Source of the DNA: Burkholderia sp. Leaf177
Lineage (GTDB): Bacteria > Pseudomonadota > Gammaproteobacteria > Burkholderiales > Burkholderiaceae
Length of the DNA stretch: 64,000 bases
Assembly: GCF_001424345.1 (NCBI RefSeq)
Contig: NZ_LMPF01000003.1
Span: 284 to 64,283 of the forward strand
Direction: 5' to 3'
A program made the position numbers and the translations under genes. Below, in pieces: positions 1 to 8,159 of this stretch. The notes below the pieces were generated by a model. It was given only the letters and a program-made list of their open reading frames with translations, made no database searches and had not been told where the DNA came from. Every line of letters starts with the position of its first letter. Within the stretch, counting starts at the first letter, position 1.

Positions 1-2
1 TA

Positions 3-92
3 CTGGTCGAACGCGTGCAGAAGGGCGATAAAGCAGCGTTCGAGCTCCTGGTCGACTACTGCACTTTCTCACTTCCCTTCGCTTCGTTGTGA
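3..92 (+). pseudogene. rpoE-like sigma-E N-terminal fragment
   Basis: The reading frame entering from the left edge encodes LVERVQKGDKAAFELLV and then an unrelated tail of 12 residues before a TGA. The 17-residue block matches, from memory, the start of the Burkholderia RpoE (sigma-E) protein, residues about 10-26 of roughly 200. After it the normal sigma-2 region (AKYHRKI...) is absent, so this cannot make a sigma factor. It looks like a short duplicated or truncated piece of rpoE, perhaps left by recombination. The part left of the window is unseen, so a longer fusion upstream is possible. A 10-bp hairpin overlaps the stop. Confidence 0.5.
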
Positions 93-100
93 AGCGAAGG
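76..100 (+). terminator. 10-bp perfect hairpin at the end of the rpoE fragment
   Basis: CCTTCGCTTC (76-85) pairs perfectly with GAAGCGAAGG (91-100) around a 5-nt loop. It covers the stop codon of the rpoE-like fragment. No T-run follows, so intrinsic termination is uncertain; it may only be an RNA stabilising hairpin. Confidence 0.35.
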
Positions 101-173
101 AACGGAATTCTAGTGCCCGTTTCAACACCGCGCAAGGGGTTCAGCAAAAGAATTTCATCGAGGTGGTGATAAC

Positions 174-203
174 TTGATCAGCGTCGGCTGTTCAGCCTAA
201 TAA
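174..203 (+). promoter_or_regulatory. Possible sigma-70 promoter for the DUF2863 gene
   Basis: TTGATC at 174-179 and TAATAA at 198-203 are separated by 18 bp and lie about 75 bp upstream of the DUF2863 start. The -35 is a fair match and the -10 a weak one. The call rests on position and these two hexamers only. Confidence 0.25.
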
Positions 204-281
204 AGCGCGGGCTGCATTACGGCGCAAGCCCACATATAGCGACTACAATCAAAGGTTCTTTGCACCTGATGAATGCCTCCT

Positions 282-1496
282 ATGCGCTCGCGAATCGCCA
301 AACGACTTCCCCCTGACGCCGACAAGCTTGTCGGGCTCTCGCTCTCGCTGTTCGCATCGGGCAGCCGTATCGAAGACCGGTTTTGGGAAGCGCGCCTCGA
401 TACGCTTCTGTCAAAAATTGTCCGCAATGGGAATCAAACGGCGCTCGACGCCGCGCTCGACCATTTGCAACTAAAGTTTCCCGATGCATACGGCGCGCTT
501 GCCGATATGGCCGAAACGCACAGCGAATCATTCGCCGTGGAAATTGAAGGCGTACCACATGACGCCCTTCTGATCGCGGCCCCTGTGCTCGCGTGGACGC
601 GATATTCAATCCCGTCGGGTCCGTTAAAGGCGGATATTGTCGATGCGTTGCGTACACAGCTGCAGGCCCACGTACTCGCAGACGGAGCCAAGGTCGCAGT
701 TTTGCCTTTTCTCTATAGCATCGATCAGTTGCCGCGCCATCACGTAGAAACGTCGCGCGTTGCACAGCAACTGATTCAGACCGTACTCGGCCAGGCGCCC
801 GCTCGACTGAACCTGGCCGACCTGCCCGAAACATCGCCAATTCTCGCCGATCCGAGATTCCTGCTCGCGATGGCTGTCGTTCCAACCGGCTCGGCGTTGT
901 TTCGCTGGCAAGAGGAAAAGGACGGCGTACGGGTGGAACGTGGTCAATGTCTCGAACATTGGGCAACTCAAGGTGGAGCGACCTTCGCGGCCATCTTGCC
1001 CGGGTGCGAATTCGAATGCCTTTTGCCCGACGCCTACTACTCAGCGTGCCGCGACGCCGACGAACAGGTTCGACCACACTCGGTTCGCACCGCTGTTCGA
1101 TATCTATTCGATACGCTAGGTACTGCGCCAGACGAGTTGCGCGCTGTCATAGCAGGCTTTGGCGAGCAACGGATCGACGAATATCGAATCGGATTTACCC
1201 GCCGTGGAAGTAATGAGGTGATCTACGGCGTTGTCTGGCCGCTCTACGGGCGGGAGAACGGTGAACCGGGCGCAGCGGAAGACACCGCCGAGCTTGAGGG
1301 CGCGGACGGACCTGTTGAAGAGATCGCCGCGTTGCTGAAGCGATCGGGCGTGACGGATGTCCGTCGGCACTCCGGGCGCTTCGAGCCCGAATACTGTGAA
1401 GACTGCGGCGTCCCGCTGTACGCTGATCCATTGGGTGAGATCGTGCATGCAGAAATGCCGGAAGACGCTGAACCTGCGCAGCCTCACTTTCATTGA
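282..1496 (+). CDS. DUF2863 family protein
   Basis: Protein of 404 residues from the ATG at 282; an in-frame ATG at 273 would add three residues and neither has a clear ribosome site. The N-terminus (SRIAKRLPPDADKLV then GSRIEDRFWEARL) and the segment AWTRYSIPSG are typical of DUF2863, a Burkholderiaceae family of unknown function and about this length. Near the C-terminus a CxxC pair (about residues 372 and 375, EYCEDCGVPLY) could bind a metal or be redox active. There is no signal peptide or membrane segment, so it is probably cytosolic. It is monocistronic: a strong terminator follows and 457 bp separate it from the next gene. Function unknown. Confidence 0.8.
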   Translation: MRSRIAKRLPPDADKLVGLSLSLFASGSRIEDRFWEARLDTLLSKIVRNGNQTALDAALDHLQLKFPDAYGALADMAETHSESFAVEIEGVPHDALLIAAPVLAWTRYSIPSGPLKADIVDALRTQLQAHVLADGAKVAVLPFLYSIDQLPRHHVETSRVAQQLIQTVLGQAPARLNLADLPETSPILADPRFLLAMAVVPTGSALFRWQEEKDGVRVERGQCLEHWATQGGATFAAILPGCEFECLLPDAYYSACRDADEQVRPHSVRTAVRYLFDTLGTAPDELRAVIAGFGEQRIDEYRIGFTRRGSNEVIYGVVWPLYGRENGEPGAAEDTAELEGADGPVEEIAALLKRSGVTDVRRHSGRFEPEYCEDCGVPLYADPLGEIVHAEMPEDAEPAQPHFH

Positions 1497-1953
1497 TTTT
1501 ATGAAAGCATGAATAACGGATTGTTATTTCAATTAAGAAAACGACACAATCGATAAAACTCACGATTATTAATTCAACCAAATAGCCGCTCCAACGCACG
1601 TTGCAGCGGCTTTTTTGCGAATTCGCCACATCACAAACTTTGGCGAAATAAAAATTCGCTATCTCAAAACGCTAGTGCTCTCAATTCCTGGCTTCTAAAA
1701 GCCGTTCGAACGATCGAAAACATCTTACTATTATTCGTAACCCCATAAAAAATCAGAAACATCTGTATATAACCAGATCTAAATGAGACATATCCATAGC
1801 CCAACTGCATAGCTTGCGAATTCATGAGAATCCCCTATGCCGTTTGGTCAGGGCGCATTTTTCACCGCAATTAGTCATCATGGGTTTTGATCGCATATCG
1901 CCCGTTCTTCTAAAAACGGCATCGCATTTAAAATCATATGACTAGGGGCAGAC
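1497..1953. other. AT-rich intergenic region, 457 bp
   Basis: Between the DUF2863 gene and the LuxR-type regulator. It begins with the DUF2863 terminator and is visibly richer in A+T than the flanking genes. No convincing open frame is present. Near the regulator, TTGATC and CTAAAA with 17 bp between them could form a promoter, and a purine-rich AGGGGC lies just before the ATG at 1954. A small inverted repeat, ATCTG...CAGAT, lies near 1762-1780. Confidence 0.5.
1585..1616 (+). terminator. Rho-independent terminator after the DUF2863 gene
   Basis: GCCGCT (1585-1590) pairs with AGCGGC (1605-1610), extended after one mismatch by CAAC/GTTG, and is followed immediately by six T residues (1611-1616). 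It lies about 90 bp past the DUF2863 stop. Confidence 0.85.
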
Positions 1954-2772
1954 ATGAAATTCACGATAGTTAATTCAGAAGCAGAGCGTCGCGAAGGTTT
2001 AAAAGCGCTTTTGCGGCATATAGACCGGCGCGCCCGCTTCAACGAGGCAAAAGATTGGCGGCAGGCTGCCAGCGCAATCCTGCGGTTCGAGCCAGACTTG
2101 ATAGTGATCGACTGGCACAAGGCCATGCGCATGGCAGATCTGCGCAAGTTGCTGGAGGCCTTTCCAAGAACGCCTGCAGCGATCGTCGTTGACGAGGCAT
2201 CGACGGCTCAAGTTCGTCTGTTCCTGGGTGCGGGCGCGCGAGGCGTCGTGCCCCGCCATCTTGATCCGACCTTGATCATTCGTGCGTTGGAAATGGTGCT
2301 ACTCGGCGGCCATTACGTTCCGGTGAATGCACTCGATCCAGCGTTGGAACCGGGTCCCTCGGCGCGACGCGACTCTGAACCAAAAGCGTTCCGGAAAGGG
2401 TTGAAGCGATTCAACACGCTGTCGCTGCGTCAGCAACAAATCATGCGCTGCCTGCACATGGGAAGCACGAACAAGATCATCGCAAAGACCTTGGGGATCA
2501 GTGAGGGCACCGTAAAAATCCATCTCGGCAGCATTTTCCAGCAACTCGGCGCGCCAAATCGCGCGGCAGCGGTAGCAATCTATAACGGCTGGCAAAACCG
2601 GCATCTGGAGGTTTTGAGGCGCGAAGCCGATGCTTCACCACGGCCGTCTATCGGCGACGCAGGTGTGGTGCCGTTGCGAGCGCCGGCGTTAGCGATTTAT
2701 TCCCCGCGGCCGGAGGAGGATGAGCACCTGATGCCGATGGCTGCTCAACCCTTGCCACGTTTTGGCGACTGA
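1954..2772 (+). CDS. LuxR-family response regulator with degenerate receiver
   Basis: Protein of 272 residues. Residues 1-125 have the length and pattern of a receiver domain with Asp53 (LIVIDWHK) at the phosphoacceptor position. However, the usual N-terminal acidic pair is reduced to Ser8-Glu9, and the conserved lysine near position 101 is Arg. Residues 154-212 form a clear LuxR/GerE helix-turn-helix (LSLRQQQIMRCLHMGSTNK, then SEGTVKIHLGSIFQQL). The C-terminal 60 residues are Pro/Ala-rich and probably disordered. No histidine kinase is adjacent, so it is an orphan. DNA-binding transcriptional regulation is well supported; control by phosphorylation is doubtful. Targets are unknown. Confidence 0.85.
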   Translation: MKFTIVNSEAERREGLKALLRHIDRRARFNEAKDWRQAASAILRFEPDLIVIDWHKAMRMADLRKLLEAFPRTPAAIVVDEASTAQVRLFLGAGARGVVPRHLDPTLIIRALEMVLLGGHYVPVNALDPALEPGPSARRDSEPKAFRKGLKRFNTLSLRQQQIMRCLHMGSTNKIIAKTLGISEGTVKIHLGSIFQQLGAPNRAAAVAIYNGWQNRHLEVLRREADASPRPSIGDAGVVPLRAPALAIYSPRPEEDEHLMPMAAQPLPRFGD

Positions 2773-2802
2773 AGACACTGCATAACCACGAAACGCAGCG
2801 CG

Positions 2803-2832
2803 GGCGCAACGCGTAAGTTGACGCGTTGCGCC
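2803..2832 (+). terminator. 12-bp perfect hairpin after the LuxR gene
   Basis: GGCGCAACGCGT (2803-2814) pairs exactly with ACGCGTTGCGCC (2821-2832) around a 6-nt loop, 30 bp past the regulator stop. No T-run follows. It probably ends or protects the regulator transcript; an operator for the next gene is an alternative. Confidence 0.5.
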
Positions 2833-2887
2833 GGCGAAACCACGCTGGCACAGTCAATGCACGCGTTTTCGGGCGCAAACGAGTAAT

Positions 2888-3571
2888 ATGAGATTTATGG
2901 GTTTCTTCTACACACCTCTCCCGCTGTGGCTTGCTATAGGTGGCTGGATAGTCACTGCGGGTGTGCTCGCGCTCGGCATCTGGAAAAATCCTTTCCGGCG
3001 GCTGCAGGACGGAACGCTTCAGCATGTATGGTTCGGGATCGTGGTGGCCGTCACTGTCCTCTGGGCCTGTAATACATGGTTCGAAGACGGTCCAGCCATT
3101 CATCTTCTTGGCGCAACGCTGATGGTCACGCTGTTTGACTGGCAACTTGCCATGGCCGGCATGGCAGTGGCAACGGGATTAGCTGCCGTCGTATTGGACG
3201 CGGCGTGGCCGGGTGTATCGGTGACATTTCTTTTGTTCGGTGCGCTCCCGGTCGCCGTATCTTCGCTGATGCAAAAAGCCATTCAGGCTTGGATTCCGCG
3301 GAGCTTGTTCGTATTCATCCTCGGCCATGGTTTCCTGACGTCCGCGGTTGCGGTCGCGGTGGCGTGTGCTTCCGGACTGCTGCTACAGATCATCCTCGCC
3401 GATGGACGGCTGTTCATACCCGCGGGGTTTTCGCTTGCCGCCACGCTGCTCGTTGTCGGCGAGGCGCTCTTCACCGGTCTCTTCACGATCCTCATCACGG
3501 TCTACCGACCCGCATGGATAACGACCTTTGACGTCCGGCGGTATCGGCTGGATCGTGGTCCGCGAGTCTGA
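2888..3571 (+). CDS. CbiM-like energy-coupling factor permease (COG3235-type)
   Basis: Integral membrane protein of 227 residues with about six hydrophobic segments (for example residues 15-30, 48-60, 75-95, 105-120, 140-165 and 180-205). The overall layout resembles the CbiM/COG3235 group of predicted ECF transporter S-components; the motif YRPAWI near the C-terminus is typical of COG3235. The usual CbiQ and CbiO partners are not adjacent, and I see no cobalamin riboswitch upstream, so the substrate is unknown. An internal ATG at 2897 is an alternative start. It lies alone between hairpins, in the same direction as its neighbours. Confidence 0.6.
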   Translation: MRFMGFFYTPLPLWLAIGGWIVTAGVLALGIWKNPFRRLQDGTLQHVWFGIVVAVTVLWACNTWFEDGPAIHLLGATLMVTLFDWQLAMAGMAVATGLAAVVLDAAWPGVSVTFLLFGALPVAVSSLMQKAIQAWIPRSLFVFILGHGFLTSAVAVAVACASGLLLQIILADGRLFIPAGFSLAATLLVVGEALFTGLFTILITVYRPAWITTFDVRRYRLDRGPRV

Positions 3572-3676
3572 TCGCAGTCTGACTGCGCCGGATTGCCAAA
3601 GAATTTAATATAAGATGGAACTACTGTTCACTGTCAGGCATCTTACGTGCCTGATGTCTTTTTAGTGCCCAACCCG

Positions 3677-4291
3677 ATGGATAGTATTCAAGTACCGCGT
3701 CGACTGCTTCGGCTGGTCGGCCGGCTGGTAGCGATCGCATCCGTGGCGACAATCACGTCAGCCCTTTGCAACGCCGCCGCGATCGCCGATACGCTCGACG
3801 ATCGCAACGAGCTCGTCAATCACTTCGTGACCGACTTCAACGCCAATCCTTTAGTGGCCGACTGCGCAGCGCACGGCAGCTTTGTCGCGAGTACATCGAC
3901 GGCATTTGATCATGTCGAATTTCCAGCGAGCTCGTTCGATACCGCGCATGGCAGCATTGTCCCGTGGAACGACTCGTTTGATGACCACAAGCAGCGTATC
4001 AAGGTCGATAACGTCGTGACGGTCGAAGGGCTTGGCGTGACGAAGGAAGGCGATACGACGCCTTCAACCCTTAAGTTCCGGTGCGGTTATGTAGGCAGCC
4101 AGATGCTGGCGTTCGGCTGGAATGATCCGGTACCTGCCGAGAGACCACGCGCCGAACCCCGATCAGGCCACAGCGCTCGCGGCAAGCACAGCGCCGCCAA
4201 AGGCAAGGGCGGGAAAGCGGTCAAGGGCAAGGCGTCGGCGTCCACTACGAAGAAGTCGTCTTCGTCCAAGTCCGCAAAAAAGAGCCACTAA
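3677..4291 (+). CDS. Exported BspC-like protein with Lys/Ser-rich tail
   Basis: About 204 residues from the ATG at 3677; an upstream ATG at 3647 adds ten residues but would precede the basic start of the signal sequence. Residues 1-38 form a signal peptide (RRLLRLVGRLVAIASVATI, cut after AIA). The central 100 residues contain two cysteines (LVADCAAHG and LKFRCGYVG) likely to form a disulfide. The last 60 residues are low-complexity Lys/Ala/Ser, resembling histone-like tails. Burkholderia homologues are, as I remember, annotated as BspC-domain proteins; that name is uncertain and the role unknown. Probably periplasmic. The basic tail might contact nucleic acid, lipid phosphate or the cell wall. 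Confidence 0.65.
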   Translation: MDSIQVPRRLLRLVGRLVAIASVATITSALCNAAAIADTLDDRNELVNHFVTDFNANPLVADCAAHGSFVASTSTAFDHVEFPASSFDTAHGSIVPWNDSFDDHKQRIKVDNVVTVEGLGVTKEGDTTPSTLKFRCGYVGSQMLAFGWNDPVPAERPRAEPRSGHSARGKHSAAKGKGGKAVKGKASASTTKKSSSSKSAKKSH

Positions 4292-4307
4292 CGCCAGAAA
4301 AAACGAG

Positions 4308-4340
4308 GGGCGAGATCGTTATTCACAATTTCGCCCTTTT
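4308..4340. terminator. Bidirectional terminator between convergent genes
   Basis: GGGCGA (4308-4313) pairs with TCGCCC (4331-4336), followed by TTTT on the + strand; A-rich sequence upstream gives a T-run on the - strand. It serves the exported protein gene (+) and the carboxypeptidase gene (-). Confidence 0.75.
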
Positions 4341-4369
4341 CAGTCGCTGAGCCTCAATCCGCGCGCGAA

Positions 4370-5551
4370 TCAGAACGCCTGCACGTGCCGCAAGATGGCC
4401 TGCAGCATCGAAGCACCCAGCGCCGCACTTCGTTCTCCGTTCCATCCCACCCGTTCGTCCGGCAGATTCGCGTTGTCCTTGAACGGCATTTCGAGCGTCA
4501 GCGACAAACATCCGAACTCATTGCCAACGTATTTCGACGCGAGCTTCAATGCATCCGTCTGATACTTGCTGGCTTCATAGCCGTACACGTCCTGGAAGTC
4601 GGGACTTGCCTGCTTGAAGCATTCGATAAACGCCTTCTGTTCCTCGGCCCGCTTTTCGGTGAAGCCCGGCAACATTTCCGAACCCGCCACGAACACGTAA
4701 GGCAGCGCTTCGTCGCCGTGGATATCGAAGAAGAGATCGCAGCCGATAGCATGCATGGCATTGCGCACCGCGAGCACTTCCGGGCTGCGCGCGGCGTCCG
4801 GCTCCATCCATTCACGATTCAGATTGGCGCCTGCCGCGTTCGTGCGCAAGTTGCCGAGCACGCTGCCATCGGGATTCATGTTGGGGACGATGTGAAACAC
4901 GGCGTGATCGAAGACCAGGCGCGCGACCGGATCGCCCGCCCAATCGCCCCACCCCGCAAGCCGTTTGATCAGGCCTTCCACGAACCATTCAGCCATGGTC
5001 TCGCCCGGATGCTGACGCGCGATGATCCAGACGTTTTTCTTGGCTTCGAGGTTTCCTTCGTTTTCAGCTTCGTCGTCTTCGTCGTCTTCGAGCAAGCCCA
5101 GCGTCAGAAGCGACATTGGCCGTCCTTGCACGGTGCGGCCAATTTCGGTCAGCGTGGCGTGCGGCATCTGCTGCACCGCGCCGATAAAACCCGCGTGCCG
5201 CTCTTCGCTGTACGGCTCGAAATACGCGTAATAGATGGCGTCGAAATCGGGCGTGTGTTCGATAGTCATTACCCGGCCGTCGTAGCGCGTCGGCACGCGA
5301 AACCAGTTGATCCTGTCGTAGCTCGCGACCGCCCGATAGTCGCGCCAGCCATCGGCGAACGCGCAATCGGCGGCGTTCTCAAAAGTCATTGTGAGCGCTA
5401 CGTCACGGACGTTGCCCACGCGAAAATAAAACCATTGCGCGAAATCGGCGTGGCTGTCGGGGCGGATGCGCACGCGGATATCGGCGGGATTGTCGACGGA
5501 AACAACGTCGATCGCACCCGCATCGAATTGACTCGTGATTGAGATGCTCAT
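4370..5551 (-). CDS. M14 family zinc carboxypeptidase (AGBL/cytosolic type)
   Basis: 393 residues from the ATG at 5551, which has a GAGGAAG ribosome site; the frame is open further upstream but lacks support there. The N-terminal ~125 residues form the beta-rich domain typical of cytosolic carboxypeptidases. The M14 zinc ligands are visible: His181 and Glu184 in HPGE, and His278 in DIHGD. NPDG (226-229) and NREW (244-247) follow family pattern, and Glu354 (LTLEMPF) is the likely catalytic base. An acidic insertion lies at 155-167. No signal peptide. It belongs to the M14 branch related to tubulin-deglutamylating enzymes; the bacterial substrate is unknown. It lies downstream of yaaA on the same strand, 43 bp apart, possibly co-transcribed. 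Confidence 0.9.
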   Translation of the reverse strand: MSISITSQFDAGAIDVVSVDNPADIRVRIRPDSHADFAQWFYFRVGNVRDVALTMTFENAADCAFADGWRDYRAVASYDRINWFRVPTRYDGRVMTIEHTPDFDAIYYAYFEPYSEERHAGFIGAVQQMPHATLTEIGRTVQGRPMSLLTLGLLEDDEDDEAENEGNLEAKKNVWIIARQHPGETMAEWFVEGLIKRLAGWGDWAGDPVARLVFDHAVFHIVPNMNPDGSVLGNLRTNAAGANLNREWMEPDAARSPEVLAVRNAMHAIGCDLFFDIHGDEALPYVFVAGSEMLPGFTEKRAEEQKAFIECFKQASPDFQDVYGYEASKYQTDALKLASKYVGNEFGCLSLTLEMPFKDNANLPDERVGWNGERSAALGASMLQAILRHVQAF

Positions 5552-5594
5552 GACGCTTCCTCGATTTGTCCTGTCTTGCAGCGGTGCCGTTGCT

Positions 5595-6374
5595 TCATGC
5601 CCCGACGCGCCGCCGATACACATACGTTGTTTCAGTCGATGCCTTTTTGTCGAAGGCATACCCTTTGCTGCCGAAATCTTTCAGGCCTTCGGGTTCGTCG
5701 ATTCTATGCTGGACAGCGAACCGCGCGATCAACCCGCGCGCGCGTTTGGCGTGAAAACTGATGATCTTGTACTGGCCGTTCTTCCAGTCCTGGAACACCG
5801 GCGTGACGATAGGCGCATCGAGCCGCTTCGGCTGGACTGATTTGAAATATTCGCCGGACGCGCAATTGACCAGCACTTTCGCGCCGCGCTGCTTTTTCAT
5901 CTGCGCGTTGAGCGCCGTCGTAATCCGGTCGCCCCAGAACGCGTAAAGGTCCTTGCCGCGTGCGTTGGTGAACTTCGTGCCCATCTCCAGCCGATACGGC
6001 TGCAACAAGTCAAGCGGCCGCAGCAATCCATAAAGTCCGGATAGCACGCGAACGTGATTCTGAGCGTAGTCGAGATCGGCTGCGTGAAGCGATTTCGCGT
6101 CGAATCCTTCGTAGACATCGCCGTTGAATGCGAGCATGGCCTGCTTCGAATTCTCCGAGTTGAACGTTGGCGACCAGTCGGCATAACGCTGGAAATTGAG
6201 GCGCGCGAGCGGATCGGAGATATGCATGAGGCTGCCGATTTCCTGTGGCGAGAGTTTGCGCAGCGCCTTGATGAGCTCGGCGGAATCTGCGGTGAATTCA
6301 GGCAACGTGTAATTCTTGATGTGAGGCGGGGTCTCGTAGTCGAGCGATTTGGCCGGCGAGAGAACGATTATCAT
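5595..6374 (-). CDS. yaaA: Peroxide stress protein YaaA
   Basis: 259 residues, matching E. coli YaaA length, starting [13 protein letters not shown], the diagnostic family N-terminus. The frame stays open upstream, but the ATG at 6374 begins the conserved sequence. YaaA (DUF328/UPF0246) lowers intracellular free iron during H2O2 stress and has a DNA-binding fold; that role is known from E. coli. It diverges from the PIN-domain gene with 56 bp between them and may be co-transcribed with the carboxypeptidase gene downstream. Confidence 0.95.
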   Translation of the reverse strand: MIIVLSPAKSLDYETPPHIKNYTLPEFTADSAELIKALRKLSPQEIGSLMHISDPLARLNFQRYADWSPTFNSENSKQAMLAFNGDVYEGFDAKSLHAADLDYAQNHVRVLSGLYGLLRPLDLLQPYRLEMGTKFTNARGKDLYAFWGDRITTALNAQMKKQRGAKVLVNCASGEYFKSVQPKRLDAPIVTPVFQDWKNGQYKIISFHAKRARGLIARFAVQHRIDEPEGLKDFGSKGYAFDKKASTETTYVYRRRVGA

Positions 6375-6430
6375 AGGGGCTCGCCGGCTTGCTTGCCAAC
6401 GATGAAGACGGAAACCCTTGATTGTATCGA

Positions 6431-6934
6431 ATGAAAAAATCCCCCGCGTGGCGCGCCGTGCTCGATTCGAATGTGTGGATCGACATTCTCGTCTTCGATG
6501 ACCCCAATTCCCGCCCCATTCGCGCCGCGCTCGAAGCCGGCACGCTGGAAGCGTTGATCGACGCACGTTGCCTGAAAGAACTGACGTATGTGCTGGACTA
6601 TCCGCAGTTCGTCCGTTTTGCCGTGGACAAGGCAAAAGCGCTGGCAACGCTCGCGCAACTTTCCCGGTTGGTCGAGATCGCACCGCCGCCCGAGGACGCG
6701 CCGCCATTGCCGAAATGCAAGGATCGCGACGACCAGAAATTCCTCGAACTGGCGCACGCAACCCAGGCGGACTGGCTGGTCTCGAAGGATCGTGCGTTGC
6801 TCAAACTAGCTAAACGCACGGCGCGTGACTTCGGCTTTCGCATCGCTCAGCCGGCGCCGTTCGTGACGAGCTTCGAGGCGCACATTGAAGCGCACATCGA
6901 GGCCAATGCGGAAACGAACGCAATCGACGTTTAA
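6431..6934 (+). CDS. PIN-domain putative toxin, COG1569 family
   Basis: 167 residues from the ATG at 6431. The acidic residues of a PIN nuclease are in place: Asp12 (LDSNVWID), Glu50 (CLKEL), Asp98/100/101 ([12 protein letters not shown]) and Asp120 (LVSKDRALL). COG1569 proteins are annotated as toxin components and presumably cut RNA. No antitoxin-like gene lies on either side: upstream is divergent yaaA and 40 bp downstream is an aminotransferase. It may therefore be a solitary housekeeping PIN protein. The C-terminus carries a short repeat, [13 protein letters not shown]. The nuclease fold is well supported; toxin activity is not. Confidence 0.85.
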   Translation: MKKSPAWRAVLDSNVWIDILVFDDPNSRPIRAALEAGTLEALIDARCLKELTYVLDYPQFVRFAVDKAKALATLAQLSRLVEIAPPPEDAPPLPKCKDRDDQKFLELAHATQADWLVSKDRALLKLAKRTARDFGFRIAQPAPFVTSFEAHIEAHIEANAETNAIDV

Positions 6935-6974
6935 AATACGACACATTCTTCCAGCGCAGCCGATCGACCACACT

Positions 6975-8156
6975 ATGAACGCCTCGCACGACCTTCCGCA
7001 TTCCGCCGCCGTTCCCGCCATTACTTCGCGCCTGCCGAGTGTGGGCACGACGATCTTCACGGTCATGAGCGCGCTCGCGGCGCAAAAAGGCGCGGTCAAT
7101 CTGGGCCAGGGATTTCCGGATTTCGCGTGCGATCCGCGCATCGTGGACGCGGTTGCGAACGCCATGCGCGACGGTCACAACCAGTATCCACCGATGGCCG
7201 GCGCCGCGCCGCTGCGTCACGCGATCAGCGAGAAGATTGAACGGCTGTACGGACGCAAATACGATGTCGAGCGCGAAATCACGGTTACGGCCGGCGCGAC
7301 GCAGGCGATTCTCACGGCTATTTTGTGCTGCGTGCATCCCGGCGATGAAGTCATCGTGATCGAGCCCATGTACGACTGCTACGTTCCGGCCATCGAACTG
7401 GCGGGCGGCAAGCCGGTGTTTGTATCGTTGGAGGCACCCGACTACGCGCTCCCCTTCGACAAAATCGCCGCCGCGATAACGCCGAAAACGCGCCTCCTGA
7501 TCATCAACACGCCGCATAACCCGACCGGCCGCGTCTGGCGCGCCGCCGACATGCAAAAGCTCGACGAGATCATGCGCGGCACCAACGTGCTGATCCTCTC
7601 CGACGAAGTCTACGAGCACATGGTCTTCGACGGCGCGCCGCACGAAAGCGTATCGCGTTATCCGGATCTGGCTGCACGCAGCTTCGTGGTGTCGAGTTTC
7701 GGCAAGACGTTTCATGTGACGGGCTGGAAGGTTGGGTATGTCGCCGCTCCCGCCGCCCTCACCGCCGAATTCCGCAAGGTCCATCAGTTCAACGTGTTCA
7801 CCGTGAATACGCCGATGCAAGTCGGCATCGCGGAATATTTGAAGGACCCGTCGCCATATATGGATCTGCCCGCGTTCTATCAGCAAAAGCGCGACTTTTT
7901 CCGCGCGGGCCTCGCAAACTCGCGCTTCAAATTGCTGCCCTGCGACGGCACGTATTTCCAATGCGTAGACTATTCGGCTATCAGCGACCTGCCCGAAGCC
8001 GAGTTCTCGCAATGGCTGACGAGCGAGATCGGCGTGGCGGCCATTCCAGTATCCGCGTTCTATCACGAGAGCCACGAATCGGGCGTCGTGCGCTTTTGCT
8101 TCGCGAAGAAAGAAGAGACGCTGCGCACGGCGCTCGAGCGTCTCGCCAGTCTGTAA
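6975..8156 (+). CDS. PLP-dependent class I/II aminotransferase, methionine aminotransferase-like
   Basis: 393 residues from the ATG at 6975. Fold-type I hallmarks are present: NLGQGFPDF near residues 42-50, HNPTG at 181-185, Asp210 and Tyr213 of the pyridoxal phosphate site, and the Schiff-base Lys244 in SSFGKTFHVTGWKVGY. Length and these motifs match E. coli YbdL and kynurenine aminotransferase-like enzymes, which use methionine, phenylalanine and similar amino acids with 2-oxoacids. It lies 40 bp after the PIN gene, perhaps in one transcript, and converges on the glutathione S-transferase gene three bases away. Substrate is inferred from family only. Confidence 0.9.
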   Translation: MNASHDLPHSAAVPAITSRLPSVGTTIFTVMSALAAQKGAVNLGQGFPDFACDPRIVDAVANAMRDGHNQYPPMAGAAPLRHAISEKIERLYGRKYDVEREITVTAGATQAILTAILCCVHPGDEVIVIEPMYDCYVPAIELAGGKPVFVSLEAPDYALPFDKIAAAITPKTRLLIINTPHNPTGRVWRAADMQKLDEIMRGTNVLILSDEVYEHMVFDGAPHESVSRYPDLAARSFVVSSFGKTFHVTGWKVGYVAAPAALTAEFRKVHQFNVFTVNTPMQVGIAEYLKDPSPYMDLPAFYQQKRDFFRAGLANSRFKLLPCDGTYFQCVDYSAISDLPEAEFSQWLTSEIGVAAIPVSAFYHESHESGVVRFCFAKKEETLRTALERLASL

Positions 8157-8159
8157 GTC

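Noticed and set aside
2773..2887. Cobalamin riboswitch before the CbiM-like gene
   Set aside because: The gap is only 115 bp and shows a simple perfect hairpin, not the B12-box pattern.
4385..5542. 385-codon frame opposite the M14 carboxypeptidase gene
   Set aside because: Antisense to a gene with intact zinc ligands and a good ribosome site; no recognisable protein pattern.
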